49,549 nt of DNA from Verrucomicrobiales bacterium. GTDB lineage: Bacteria; Verrucomicrobiota; Verrucomicrobiia; Verrucomicrobiales; DEV007. Position numbers and translations under genes: made by a program. The stretch lies in the NCBI GenBank assembly GCA_029210205.1, contig JARGOD010000030.1:1-49549 (forward strand), read 5' to 3'. The notes under the pieces are model-generated. The model did no database searches and was not told the origin of the DNA. It saw only the letters and a list, made by a program, of their open reading frames with translations. Below, one piece after another: positions 35,135 through 44,826 of the stretch (position 1 is the stretch's first letter; each line of letters opens with the position of its first letter).

Positions 35135-35626
35135 ATGAAGTTAGCTCTCGAAAATCCAGTTGGTCCGGTTTTCCGGCTTAGCCCCGAAATACTTGAGGAA
35201 GGACTCTCGGCATCTCGAGCAAGTCCGCGCCAGAGGATGCTCTTTCCGATCCACCGTGGCGCAGATGATCTTGTTCAGCGCATGGTGAATTTTATGCAGC
35301 CGAAAACTTACATTCAGCCGCATCAACATCCGAGAGATTCCGCCAGTGAGACTATCCTCGTCATGCAGGGGGAAATGGGATTTGTGATTTTCGACGAAGA
35401 AGGCGGAATTGATTCTGTTTACAGAATCGGAGCGGGCGAGTTGATTGATATCGAAGCCTGTGTTTGGCACGGAGTGCTGGCTCTGGCTCCTGATACCGTG
35501 ATTCTCGAGACGAAACGGGGTCCCTATGATGAGTTGGATAAAGTCTTTGCAGAGTGGGCGCCTTCAGAAAATGCGGAAGGCATGAATGAATATCAGGCTT
35601 CGCTGGAATCGCTTTTCAGTGTCTGA
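35135..35626 (+). CDS. WbuC-family cupin-fold metalloprotein
   Basis: A 163-residue protein from ATG 35135 (MKLALENPVGPVFRLS); ATG 35108 would add nine residues. The cupin metal site is IQPHQHPRDSASETILVMQG, with a second strand set including CVWHGVLAL (His ligand). WbuC proteins occur in O-antigen and exopolysaccharide clusters, with undetermined catalytic activity. Here it lies near LPS/lipid genes on the opposite strand. Its last 34 bases overlap the convergent membrane-protein gene. Confidence 0.75.
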   Translation: MKLALENPVGPVFRLSPEILEEGLSASRASPRQRMLFPIHRGADDLVQRMVNFMQPKTYIQPHQHPRDSASETILVMQGEMGFVIFDEEGGIDSVYRIGAGELIDIEACVWHGVLALAPDTVILETKRGPYDELDKVFAEWAPSENAEGMNEYQASLESLFSV

Positions 35627-36330
35627 AAAGGATTCGGATTTTCGATGAGTCCGACCGGAGCGAAAACTTTCTCGTTCCAAAACCTCTCGACTTCGTGTTT
35701 ATCAAAAAGACTCTCACTTGCGATCAAAGTCGTCGAAGTAAGGCTCACGGTGATGAAAAGTTGAAGAATGAAAATGAGGAGGCCCTTGAAAATATCGCAA
35801 TGGTAGACGGCTGAAATGTAGAAAGAGAGAAGGACTAGAGCGACTCCTGATCCGAAAAGGACGAGACCCGCTCCTCCCCCTAACCGGGCGGAGAAATACA
35901 AGTAAATCGAGAACATGATGATCCCCAGAATCCAGCCTCCGAGGAAACCAAACAGTGCCCGGACTGGATTCAACTTTCGGGTCACAATAATCCCCGCAAT
36001 CCAGAAACCGAGATAGAGAGCAACGACCGGGGAAAAGATCCAAAGCAGGAGTAGATTTCGTTTCTCGCGCGGCCAGGCTGGCTCTTCAGGAAAACTTTTG
36101 TATAAGACCGGCGAGATTAAAAGTCTCTGCCTATCCCTCAGGGAGAGATTTTTTGCGGAAACAAATTCTCCATCGCCTTGAGTTTGGCTTCGCGCAAACC
36201 ACACGGTTTTATCATCATAAAGAAAAACAGCGGGTTTACCCTCGATGGATTCCCCGGAGACGGTTGTCCAGGCCTGCACTGATTCAGTGTTCAAGATGAA
36301 CGCAAGAATGATGAGGAGCCAAATGCGCAT
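35593..36330 (-). CDS. Hypothetical exported/membrane protein, last gene of the envelope operon
   Basis: A 245-residue protein with a signal peptide (about residues 1-20) followed by a short periplasmic domain (VSGESIEGKPAVFLYDDKTV: a strand-rich segment like those binding small ligands) and about four helices (residues 90-112, 122-145, 150-172 and 178-203). No family was recognised. It lies 12 bases downstream of gpsA, so it is probably co-transcribed with it. The 3' end overlaps the cupin gene by 34 bases on the opposite strand. Confidence 0.6.
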   Translation of the reverse strand: MRIWLLIILAFILNTESVQAWTTVSGESIEGKPAVFLYDDKTVWFARSQTQGDGEFVSAKNLSLRDRQRLLISPVLYKSFPEEPAWPREKRNLLLLWIFSPVVALYLGFWIAGIIVTRKLNPVRALFGFLGGWILGIIMFSIYLYFSARLGGGAGLVLFGSGVALVLLSFYISAVYHCDIFKGLLIFILQLFITVSLTSTTLIASESLFDKHEVERFWNEKVFAPVGLIENPNPFQTLKSDSSEA

Positions 36331-36342
36331 TACAAAAGATGC

Positions 36343-37338
36343 TTAATCATGTTCAGGGCGCGGATTACGAGAAAGCAGTTCTTTGAGCGCTTGTGCGCAG
36401 GGCTTGTTCTCGTGTACGACCTCATAGGTCTGATCAATGATGGGAGTGCGAACGTTAAGCTTCCGCGCCAGTTCGTAGGCGTTTTTCGCGTTAGGAACAC
36501 CCTCTGCAACCTGATTCATTGCATCAATTGCTTCCTGGAGGGTTTTGCCCTCTCCCAGGTATCGGCCCACCCGGTTGTTCCGACTGTGAATGCTGTAACA
36601 TGTGACAATGAGGTCGCCGATACCGCTAAGCCCGCGGAAGGTTTCTTCGCGCGCGCCAAGGGCGACTCCGAGGCGGGTCATTTCTGCAAGACCTCGAGTT
36701 ACGAGCGCGGCTTTCGCGTTGTCACCTAGGCCGAGCCCGTCGGCCGCGCCGGCCGCAATCGCGAAGACGTTTTTGACAACGCTTCCGATTTCAATACCGA
36801 TGACATCAGAGCTTGTGTAGGTACGGAACCAGGGAAGGCGAAAAACTTCCTGTGCCTGCGCAGCGATTTCTTCATCGGCAGATCCGATCGTTGCAAGTGT
36901 TGCCATGCGCTTCGCGACCTCCTCGGCATGACTCGGGCCTGAGAGAACAGCGATAGGGTTTCCCGGAAAAAAGGATTCGATGAGCTCGTGCATGAGGCTG
37001 CCATCTTCAGGATCGAGACCTTTAGTGCAACTGATCAGTAGCGCGTCTTTACTGACCCCGGAGTCGGCGAGTTGCTTCAAAACGATGCGGGCCACTTGTG
37101 AGGGGACGACGAGGAGGATCAGCGGCATACCTGCGGCATCTTTGATGTCGATCGAGCCACGGATGTTTGTGGGAAGTTCGATGTCAGGCAGGTATTTCGA
37201 ATTTCGGTGATTTACGTTCACATCTTCGGCGATAGCAGACTCATTACCGTATAGTACGACGTCGAGTCCACGGTCTGCGAGAGTGAGTGCCAGGGCGGTC
37301 CCCCAGCTACCGGCTCCAAGAACAGCGGCTTTTTCCAT
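36343..37338 (-). CDS. gpsA: Glycerol-3-phosphate dehydrogenase [NAD(P)+]
   Basis: A 331-residue enzyme from ATG 37338 (MEKAAVLGAGSWGTALALTL); an upstream start at 37401 would add 21 residues inside the plsY overlap and does not fit the family. It makes sn-glycerol 3-phosphate for phospholipids. The Rossmann motif is GAGSWGTA, LISCTKGLDPEDG and GPSHAEEVA are family signatures, and the catalytic Lys lies in GSVVKNVFAIAAG. Length is normal. It is 10 bases from plsY, the next enzyme of the same pathway. Confidence 0.96.
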   Translation of the reverse strand: MEKAAVLGAGSWGTALALTLADRGLDVVLYGNESAIAEDVNVNHRNSKYLPDIELPTNIRGSIDIKDAAGMPLILLVVPSQVARIVLKQLADSGVSKDALLISCTKGLDPEDGSLMHELIESFFPGNPIAVLSGPSHAEEVAKRMATLATIGSADEEIAAQAQEVFRLPWFRTYTSSDVIGIEIGSVVKNVFAIAAGAADGLGLGDNAKAALVTRGLAEMTRLGVALGAREETFRGLSGIGDLIVTCYSIHSRNNRVGRYLGEGKTLQEAIDAMNQVAEGVPNAKNAYELARKLNVRTPIIDQTYEVVHENKPCAQALKELLSRNPRPEHD

Positions 37339-37348
37339 GATAAATTTT

Positions 37349-37993
37349 TTATGAAGAGGTTTCTGAAGATGAAGACTTCGCGGCGAACCGGTTTTCCTCA
37401 CCGCGCCGAAGTCGTTGAATATTGGCTCTGTGTTTCCAGATTGCGAGGAGGCAGACGAAAACAGCGAACCCGAAAATGACCCATTCCCATTGGCCTGAAA
37501 CCAAATTTTGAATACTCAAAGTGAGTGGGATTGCGACTGCTGCGGCGATCGATGCCACCGAGACGTAGCGTGTCAGCTTTAGAAAAATGACCCAAACAGC
37601 TATTGCTACGAGGATCGGCACTGTGAGAATAGGGATTACGGCACCGGCGGTGGTGGCAATGCCCTTTCCACCCTTAAACTTTAACCAGAAGGTGTAATTA
37701 TGGCCCAGAATGGCGGTTATCGCTGTGGCGATGTGTAGCGCAGAATTGTCACTCATCATTTTGGCAATGATCACAGGGATCATCCCTTTAAAGACATCCA
37801 ACACTAAGACCGTTATTCCGATGGGCTTTCCCAGTGTTCTCAGAACATTGGTCGCGCCGATGTTTCCGCTGCCATGTTCCCGGATATCAATACCCTTCAG
37901 TTTTCCCGCGAGAAAGCCAAAGGGAGTTGCACCGACTACGTAGGCTAGCAGGGCGGGCCACCATTGAGAGAGTATTTCGGAAGATTCAGACAT
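37349..37993 (-). CDS. plsY: Glycerol-3-phosphate acyltransferase PlsY
   Basis: A 214-residue membrane enzyme from ATG 37993. It transfers acyl groups from acyl phosphate to glycerol 3-phosphate. Motif 1 is GSGNIGATNVLRTLGK, motif 2 is GHNYTFWLKFKGGKGIATT (phosphate loop), and about five helices are visible. The C-terminal tail is Ser/Glu-rich. It is followed 10 bases later by gpsA, which makes its substrate. An 84-base gap separates it from kdtA. Confidence 0.95.
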   Translation of the reverse strand: MSESSEILSQWWPALLAYVVGATPFGFLAGKLKGIDIREHGSGNIGATNVLRTLGKPIGITVLVLDVFKGMIPVIIAKMMSDNSALHIATAITAILGHNYTFWLKFKGGKGIATTAGAVIPILTVPILVAIAVWVIFLKLTRYVSVASIAAAVAIPLTLSIQNLVSGQWEWVIFGFAVFVCLLAIWKHRANIQRLRRGEENRFAAKSSSSETSS

Positions 37994-38077
37994 GGAAATC
38001 GCACCCCGCATCCGGGTCGCACAGGACGATAGAGTGTAGGAGATGGGGGGCTCTGTCCAGCAACTGATTTGTTGACC

Positions 38078-39439
38078 TTATGTTGATGTTCGAACCGCCC
38101 TGCCGGATTTTTCCTCGAGGATAAAACGGGCGGTTCTTTCCGCCGCACCGATATGACGCGTCATTGCTTCCGTCCCGCGCTGTGCCATCGCAGTGCTTTC
38201 TTCTGGATTTTGAAAAACCTCAAGGAGCGCGGGCTCCAATTCGTCCGGTGACGATAGCTGCCGAACCCCATTAGCGGAGATAAGATCTTCCATGACCTCT
38301 CCAAAATTTTGCATGTTTGGTCCGACAATGACGGGCCGCCCTGCGAGGATCGGTTCGACGGGGTTTTGTCCTCCTTCACCGCAAAAGCTCTTCCCAATGA
38401 CTACGGCTTCGGCGAGGTGAAACCAGGCTCGCAATTCCCCGGTGGTATTGGCGATCCAGACATGTGTCGCCGTGTCGCGTAACCCTTCTGGAGTCGATGG
38501 TTCAATCCTATTCGACCCTGCTTTAAGGAGGACGGTAAATCCTTGCGAGGAGAGCTGGGATTCGATTTCCCCGGCTCTCTCCGCGTGCCGGGGTACGATA
38601 ACAAGGGCGAGGTCAGGCAGTTTTTTGCGAAGGTTGCTAAATATTGAAGCGATGAGTCTTTCCTCGCCATCGTGAGTCGAGCCGGCGAGGAGGATCTTCG
38701 AAGACTCTGGCAAACCGGTATCAGTAAGCCATTCGCGAATTTCGATGACCTTCCTGTTTGAGACTTCATTTCCGCCTGCTTGATCGAACTTAACGCTGCC
38801 CAGTATTTCTATTCTCTCCTCCGGAATACCGAGGGCACTCCAGCGTGGGCGATCAGTTTCGAATGGTACACTGACGGCATCGAGTTGTGAAAAGATCGGT
38901 TCAATAAAAGGGTGGAAACTGGCGTAGCGACGACCGGAGCGTGGGGATAGTCGTGCGTTGGCTAATTTTACAGGAATATCGCGCTTTCCGGCAGCGGCGA
39001 GCAGGTTGGGCCAGATCTCTGACTCGACGAGAACAATCACTTTAGGCCGGATGAGATCGAGAACGCTTGAAACGACCCACGGTAAATCGACCGGATTGTG
39101 AATTATCGAAAGCGTATCGGAGGCTTTTTCATCAGCAACTGCGTGCCCTGTCGTCGTCGTGGTCGTGAGAACGATGTATTGATTCGGATTAAGCGATTGA
39201 ATTGCTTCAATAATTTTCAGAGCGAGAAAAACTTCGCCGACACTAACGGCATGGATCCAGATCGTATCCTTTCCGGCGATAGTCTTTCGAATTTCAGGGC
39301 GAAAGTGACCGAACCTCTGCCTGAAGTTGCGCTTTAAACCACCCCGGCGGAGACCTTTGATAATGAAGGACGGAAATCCCAGTAGCAGAACGAAGGGCAG
39401 CAGACTGTTGTAGATCAGGTAAACAAGAGCTCTGGGCAT
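38078..39439 (-). CDS. waaA: 3-deoxy-D-manno-octulosonic acid (Kdo) transferase
   Basis: A 453-residue inner-membrane glycosyltransferase (GT30; also called KdtA) that adds Kdo to lipid A, so the organism makes LPS. There is one N-terminal helix, then the donor-independent half with WIHAVSVGEVFLAL and VLVESEIWPNLL, and the second half with LAGSTHDGEE, VIVPRHAER and VIGKSFCGEGGQNPVEP. All are hallmark motifs. It starts four bases after the rsmD stop, indicating one operon. Confidence 0.95.
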   Translation of the reverse strand: MPRALVYLIYNSLLPFVLLLGFPSFIIKGLRRGGLKRNFRQRFGHFRPEIRKTIAGKDTIWIHAVSVGEVFLALKIIEAIQSLNPNQYIVLTTTTTTGHAVADEKASDTLSIIHNPVDLPWVVSSVLDLIRPKVIVLVESEIWPNLLAAAGKRDIPVKLANARLSPRSGRRYASFHPFIEPIFSQLDAVSVPFETDRPRWSALGIPEERIEILGSVKFDQAGGNEVSNRKVIEIREWLTDTGLPESSKILLAGSTHDGEERLIASIFSNLRKKLPDLALVIVPRHAERAGEIESQLSSQGFTVLLKAGSNRIEPSTPEGLRDTATHVWIANTTGELRAWFHLAEAVVIGKSFCGEGGQNPVEPILAGRPVIVGPNMQNFGEVMEDLISANGVRQLSSPDELEPALLEVFQNPEESTAMAQRGTEAMTRHIGAAERTARFILEEKSGRAVRTST

Positions 39440-39443
39440 AGAA

Positions 39444-39998
39444 TCAAGAGTTTGGACTCAGGTAACTGACGCGGGTTTTGCCGTAAACCTTTTCTTTGAG
39501 AGAACTCCAGAGGGGATTATCGGGAACGGGAGCTTTAGCAAAGGTTTCGAGCACGAGAAGCCCATCCGGTTTCAGCGCTTTAACAAGCTTTTCGTGATCG
39601 AGGATGGCTGACAGAAGCGCGGTCGTCTCTTCATCGCGTGCATATGGGGGGTCGGCAAAGATGATATCAAAGTGTGCTTCCGGAACTGACGAGAGATAGC
39701 TCAGAGCATCACGTCGGATAAATTTTCCTCCTTTGAGACGACTGCTCATGAGGTTGGCCTCGATTGTTTTCTCTGAGGCCGAGTTGTTGTCGACAAAGAC
39801 GGCAGATCTGGCCCCTCGACTTAGCGATTCAAGACCGAGGGAGCCGGATCCTGCGAATAAGTCGACGACGTCCGCTTCGATGAGACGGTTGCCAAGGGAG
39901 GAAAACACGGCCTCACGGACCCGGTCGGTCGTGGGGCGGGTGATGGATGGAGGAACGAGAAGTTTCAGGCTTCCAGCCTCGCCGGCAATGATTCTCAT
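39444..39998 (-). CDS. rsmD: 16S rRNA m2G966 methyltransferase RsmD
   Basis: A 184-residue protein from ATG 39998 (MRIIAGEAGSLKLLVPP); an upstream start at 40040 would add 14 residues. It methylates G966 of 16S rRNA using SAM. Conserved are RPTTDRVREAVFSSLG, the SAM-binding LFAGSGSLGLESLSRGA, and the catalytic FADPPYARDEE. Length is typical. It heads the envelope operon and is divergent from the AsmA-like gene. Confidence 0.95.
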   Translation of the reverse strand: MRIIAGEAGSLKLLVPPSITRPTTDRVREAVFSSLGNRLIEADVVDLFAGSGSLGLESLSRGARSAVFVDNNSASEKTIEANLMSSRLKGGKFIRRDALSYLSSVPEAHFDIIFADPPYARDEETTALLSAILDHEKLVKALKPDGLLVLETFAKAPVPDNPLWSSLKEKVYGKTRVSYLSPNS

Positions 39999-40142
39999 GG
40001 TTAAAACGGGGAGATTATCCCAAGGATTCACAGTCTCCAATCGTTATTGTGAAAGCAGTCTGGTTGGTGCTGGCTTTTTTCTGGAGAAACAGGAAGATTT
40101 CGAAGATTACTCGCCGCCCTGATTCTCTGGCTTTTTCTACTG

Positions 40143-42776
40143 ATGCGTTGGATACGTCGATTGTTTGTTTTCTTTTGCCTTCTCGCGACAGCGTTCGTGA
40201 TTTGGGGTGGTATCTATGCGCGGAAGCAGGGATTTACCGAGAGTTGGCGGAACCTGATTGAGGATGAGTTCAGCGAGCGGGGCTACTACACTGAGATTGG
40301 AAAAGTGACGCTTGGTGCATTCCGTGGACTTGTTGCCGAGGACGTGACTTTTTTCCAGGACATCAAAAAAACACAGCCGGTAGCGTTCCTCAATGATGTC
40401 TATCTGGATGTCGATTTGAGTCGGATACTGAGTAAAGAAGTCTCCGTGAATACTTTAGATGTTCAGGAGGCGCGAATGTCACTGCCGCTCGAACCTGGCA
40501 ATCCGGACGGTCGGCGCCTTCAGGTTGAGGGGCTTTCCGGTAGAATCGTGATTACTGAGAGCATGATCGAGATCGTGAAAGTCGAGGCCTCCGTTGCCGA
40601 TCTTGAAGTCTATTTGAAAGGAACTTTGATCCGGCCGCCACGAAGTCGAGACAACGAAGAGAAAGATAAAAGTGAAGACCAGGAGGATCGGTTTTATAAG
40701 ATCAGGTCTCAGTTACTGGCAACATTGAACGAACTCGGGAAATATGATTTTGTTGGAGATCGTCCACAAATCACCATCGAGTTCCGTGGCGATTTGGATG
40801 AACTAGAGACGATCACGGCAGAGGCGGTGATCGAGTCTGGGAATTTTCGACGAAAAGGTCAGCCTTATGAGATCGAGGAGTTGTCAGCTCGGTTGCGCTT
40901 CGACGGATTGGATCGTAATGCAGCGATTGAAGAGATGATTCTCCGCGATGAAAAGGGAGAATTAAACCTTTCCGGAAAATGGAGTGAAGCCTCCGGACTT
41001 TTTGAATTTCAGTTAGAATCAGATGCTGATGTCCCCAAAATCGTCGGACTCTTTGTGCAGGATCGCCGTCTCGGAGAGATTGTATTTTTTAATCCGCCTG
41101 GACTGAAAGCGTCCGGCCATCTTGATTTAGATCTTCTTGGGTCCGGCGCAGTTGGTTTTCCCGGGGAAGTGATGGGCGAGTTCCAAGCGGAAAGATTTGT
41201 TTCCCGCGGCTCCGTTTTTTCAGGGCTGGATTTCGGATTTAGTCTCTCGGGAGAGAAGTATTACCTGAGAAACCTCAGGTTGGATCATCAGTCCGGCGTC
41301 GCTTTTCTGAATCTGAAGTACGATCCTGAGGGTGGAGAAGAGGCGGTTCAGTATCAAACGGAGATCAAGCTGGACCCCCACATTTTCCGGCCGTTTTTTG
41401 ATGAGAGTGGCCGAAAGTTCGTTGATGCGTGGCGCTTTGAAGAAACGTCTGCAGTTTACCTCGCGGCTGCGGGCCGGGGCAGAAGCTGGGACATGGAAAC
41501 ATGGGAGAACAAAGGCATCATTGATTTGAGAAATTTTGAGCTTAACGGAGTCGATTTTGTCGAGATGGAGGCCGATTTCGAGAGCGAAGGAGTCCTTCAA
41601 TGGTTCCGCAATATTGCATTGGTTAGGGAAGACGGGCGCATTGATGCCGAGGTCGCACAGCACAACACGGAGCTGAAGCTTTGGGAAGTGGAAGGGGTTG
41701 AATCAACCGTTCCTTTGTCGGCAGGGGCAAAAGCTTTCAGTCCTAAGCTGGCTGCCGCGCTGAATGCCTATCGGTTTGAGAATCCTCCCATGGTAAGGCT
41801 TGAGGGGACCCTGGATTCAAGAAGCCCCGAGGAAGTGGGGACTGACTCAAGACGAACAAACGTGGAGATTTCATTCGAAAGCGAAGGCCTCGCGGAATAT
41901 GACTTCATTGGCAAGACGCTGAGATTGACCAATTCGACTGGAACACTCGCGGTGGATCGCAGCCGCGTTCATTTGCGAACGATGCGGGCGGATGTTCTTG
42001 GCGGTGAGTTGCGCCTCGAATACGATGCGAAAAATGTGCGTTCGCCGGATCGGCCGTTTGCCGCGACCATGCAAATCTCAGGAATTCCGATGGAAGCGGT
42101 GACGAAGCTCTATGCAGACACTGAATCAGTTAAAGGGACTGTGGCTGGAACGTTCACTTTGTCCGGAAACGCTGCTCAGATCGCTACCTACAATGGCAAT
42201 GGCTTGCTTGAAATCACGAACGGAAATCTGTTTGCAATTCCTGTCCTCGGCCCACTTTCCAAAGCGATTGCGAAAGTTAATCCGAATCAGGAAGATGCCG
42301 GACACAGCATCGCGCGCGAGGCTACTGCCAGTCTTACGATCGTCGATGGAGTGTTGAAGACTGATGATCTTGAGGCTTTTACCGACAACTTCCGGGTTCG
42401 CGCGGCAGGGGAGGTCTCGCTCGTGACGCAGGCGGTTGATTTTGAAGCGGTCGTGAATCCCCGTGATGGAATTACTAGAGCGGTGCTGACACCTGTAAGC
42501 GAGCTCCTCACTTTTTCCTGCACTGGAACTCTTCAAGAGCCGGTTTGGAAGGCTAAGCACATTTCCAATCTTGGTAAAATTCCGGCCCAGGCGATCACGG
42601 AAATCACCAACATTCCCGTGGAAGGGCTCAAAATGATTGGTCAGGGGTTGTTTGGAGGATCGAAAAAAGAGCAGGAGAACAGCGACTCCGCCCGCGAAGA
42701 AATCGGTGGTGATCCGAACCGACGTAAGCTGTTCCAGCTTCTCCCACAGCGGAATGAAGGGCCCGTCGAGCCGTAG
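40143..42776 (+). CDS. AsmA/TamB-like envelope protein
   Basis: An 877-residue protein with an N-terminal anchor (about residues 7-26, FVFFCLLATAFVIWGGIYA) and a very long beta-rich periplasmic region. The C-terminal third holds AsmA-like features: GTFTLSGNAAQIATYNGNGLLEI (in part), FRVRAAGEVSLVTQAVDFEAVV and LLTFSCTGTLQEPVWK. Proteins of this group form long grooved rods that move phospholipids between membranes. The tail is charged and probably disordered. It lies beside the lipid/LPS genes on the other strand. Confidence 0.8.
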   Translation: MRWIRRLFVFFCLLATAFVIWGGIYARKQGFTESWRNLIEDEFSERGYYTEIGKVTLGAFRGLVAEDVTFFQDIKKTQPVAFLNDVYLDVDLSRILSKEVSVNTLDVQEARMSLPLEPGNPDGRRLQVEGLSGRIVITESMIEIVKVEASVADLEVYLKGTLIRPPRSRDNEEKDKSEDQEDRFYKIRSQLLATLNELGKYDFVGDRPQITIEFRGDLDELETITAEAVIESGNFRRKGQPYEIEELSARLRFDGLDRNAAIEEMILRDEKGELNLSGKWSEASGLFEFQLESDADVPKIVGLFVQDRRLGEIVFFNPPGLKASGHLDLDLLGSGAVGFPGEVMGEFQAERFVSRGSVFSGLDFGFSLSGEKYYLRNLRLDHQSGVAFLNLKYDPEGGEEAVQYQTEIKLDPHIFRPFFDESGRKFVDAWRFEETSAVYLAAAGRGRSWDMETWENKGIIDLRNFELNGVDFVEMEADFESEGVLQWFRNIALVREDGRIDAEVAQHNTELKLWEVEGVESTVPLSAGAKAFSPKLAAALNAYRFENPPMVRLEGTLDSRSPEEVGTDSRRTNVEISFESEGLAEYDFIGKTLRLTNSTGTLAVDRSRVHLRTMRADVLGGELRLEYDAKNVRSPDRPFAATMQISGIPMEAVTKLYADTESVKGTVAGTFTLSGNAAQIATYNGNGLLEITNGNLFAIPVLGPLSKAIAKVNPNQEDAGHSIAREATASLTIVDGVLKTDDLEAFTDNFRVRAAGEVSLVTQAVDFEAVVNPRDGITRAVLTPVSELLTFSCTGTLQEPVWKAKHISNLGKIPAQAITEITNIPVEGLKMIGQGLFGGSKKEQENSDSAREEIGGDPNRRKLFQLLPQRNEGPVEP

Positions 42777-42869
42777 TCACTTTCAAAAACAGATCCATTC
42801 CGCAGGATCGCTTGACATCAGGCGTGAGATCTCCATTTTCCCGCCTCCCATTTTACTACTGAAAAACCA
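42777..42869 (+). promoter_or_regulatory. Region upstream of htpG with a consensus -35
   Basis: A perfect TTGACA lies at 42812-42817, but the sequence 16-18 bases on is ATTTTC-like and not a good -10. No CIRCE inverted repeat (TTAGCACTC/GAGTGCTAA type) is seen, so HrcA control is not supported. Confidence 0.25.
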
Positions 42870-44735
42870 ATGTCATCTACAGCAGCACCCGAAAAACGTG
42901 AGTTCCAGGCAGAGGTCAGCCAGGTCCTCGATATTGTCATTAATTCGCTCTACACGGATAAGGAAATTTTTGTCCGGGAGCTCGTGTCCAATGCCTCTGA
43001 TGCCCTCGAAAAATTGCGTCACACTCAACTCACCGAAAGTGAGATTCATCAGCCGGAATTGGAATTGAACATCACGATTGCCGTCGATGAAGAGGCAAAG
43101 TCGATCACCATCTCTGATCACGGGCTCGGAATGACTCGAGATGAGCTGCACGAAAATCTCGGTACGATTGCTCATTCCGGTTCAAAAGCCTTTGTAAAGG
43201 CTCTCGAAGAGTCCAAGCAGAAGGAGAGCTCGCTCATTGGTCAGTTTGGTGTTGGTTTTTATTCAGCATTCATGGTCGCTGATGAAGTTGTCGTCCGCAC
43301 TCGCTCGTGGAAGCCGGAAGGCGAAAGTCTTATCTGGACCAGTGACGGAAAGACTGGTTACGAGATTGAAGATTCCGCGGAAGAAATCGAGCGGGGTTCC
43401 CAAATTATCCTGAAGCTTCGCGAAGAGTGCGCCGAGTTTGCGGAAGACGGTCGCTTGAAGCAGATCCTCGAAAACTATTCCAGTTTTGTTTCCTTCCCGA
43501 TCCTCATGGGTGAAGACCGGATTAATACGGTCGAGGCGATCTGGAGGAAGAAGAAGTCAGAAGTCACCGACGAGGAATATAACGAGTTCTATAAATTCAC
43601 CGCCAAGGCCTTCGATGAGCCTCGTTACCGCATGCATTTCAGCGCGGACATGCCTATCGAAATTAACGCCCTGCTCTTTGCTCCGACCGAGAACACTGAG
43701 CTTTTCGGCATGGGGCAAATGGAGGCCGGTGTTTCTCTTTACTGCAAAAACGTGCTTATCGACGACAAGCCGGAAGGGCTCCTTCCTGAATGGCTGCGGT
43801 TTCTACGTGGCGTCATCGACAGTGCTGACATTCCGCTTAACATCAGCCGAGAGTCCATGCAGGACAGCAGCCTCGTCCGCAAACTGAATCGAGTAGTCAC
43901 GAAGCGTTTTCTCAAATTCCTCGATGGCGAAGCAAAAAATGATGCCGAGAAATACAAAGACTTCTACGCGAAGTTCGGCCGCTTCCTCAAAGAGGGCATC
44001 GTCGTCGATTTCGACCATCGCGAGGGACTTGCCAAGTTACTTCGCTTTGAAAGCTCGATGACAGAGAAAGGCGAGCAGACATCATTCTCCGATTATCTGA
44101 CTCGGGCCAAAGATGATCAGGATAAAATCTACTACCTCGCGGGGAGTGATCGCGCTGCTGTTGAAGCCGGTCCTTATCTGGAGGCCCTGAAGTCGCGGGG
44201 TTTGGAGGTAATCTTTTTTACCGATACGATCGATGAATACCTTCTCCAGCACCTTCGCGAGTTTGATGGGAAGTCGCTCGTTTCTGCATCCAGCGCCGGA
44301 CTCGAACTGGACGACGATGACAGCATCGAACAGGCCGGTGAAGCGCTTCCCGAAGAAACCGTCGCTTCTCTTTGTGAGTATCTCAAAGAAGAGCTCGGCG
44401 AAGGTGTCGAAAAAGTCGAGGCTGGAAAACGTCTCGTCAGCAGCCCTGTTGCGGTCCTCACGCCTGAGCACGGCATGGCTCCCCAAATGCGTCAGATGAT
44501 GCAGGCGATGAATCCAGACGAGCCGCTTCCGCCGGTGTCCGTCGAGATGGAAATCAACGCTCACCATCCGCTCATCCACTCGCTCGCCGAGGCTCGCGAA
44601 TCGAATCCTGAACTCGCGAAATTGGTTGCCGGTCAACTCTATGATCAGGCACTTCTAGCAGCGGGTCTCCTCGATGATCGCACCAGTCTTGTCGATCGTG
44701 GATTTCAGCTCATGGAGCAGGCTCTGAAAAAATAA
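42870..44735 (+). CDS. htpG: Molecular chaperone HtpG (Hsp90 family)
   Basis: A 621-residue ATP-dependent chaperone. The GHKL ATPase domain has ELVSNASDALEKLR, DHGLGMTRDELHENLGTIA and GQFGVGFYSAFMVADEV. The middle domain follows with LRGVIDSADIPLNISRESMQ. The C-terminal dimerisation domain ends near LMEQALKK. Length is normal. It is preceded by the AsmA-like gene (93-base gap) and followed by an EF-hand gene. Confidence 0.98.
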   Translation: MSSTAAPEKREFQAEVSQVLDIVINSLYTDKEIFVRELVSNASDALEKLRHTQLTESEIHQPELELNITIAVDEEAKSITISDHGLGMTRDELHENLGTIAHSGSKAFVKALEESKQKESSLIGQFGVGFYSAFMVADEVVVRTRSWKPEGESLIWTSDGKTGYEIEDSAEEIERGSQIILKLREECAEFAEDGRLKQILENYSSFVSFPILMGEDRINTVEAIWRKKKSEVTDEEYNEFYKFTAKAFDEPRYRMHFSADMPIEINALLFAPTENTELFGMGQMEAGVSLYCKNVLIDDKPEGLLPEWLRFLRGVIDSADIPLNISRESMQDSSLVRKLNRVVTKRFLKFLDGEAKNDAEKYKDFYAKFGRFLKEGIVVDFDHREGLAKLLRFESSMTEKGEQTSFSDYLTRAKDDQDKIYYLAGSDRAAVEAGPYLEALKSRGLEVIFFTDTIDEYLLQHLREFDGKSLVSASSAGLELDDDDSIEQAGEALPEETVASLCEYLKEELGEGVEKVEAGKRLVSSPVAVLTPEHGMAPQMRQMMQAMNPDEPLPPVSVEMEINAHHPLIHSLAEARESNPELAKLVAGQLYDQALLAAGLLDDRTSLVDRGFQLMEQALKK

Positions 44736-44826
44736 TGATCTTTTTCTGAAACCATTGGATGTGGTTGGCGTTCACTCATCCACGGAGGAGCAACTTCTTC
44801 CGATCAATCAAACCCAATTTAAAATC

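Noticed and set aside
42777-42869. CIRCE element before htpG
   Set aside because: No TTAGCACTC/GAGTGCTAA repeat is present.
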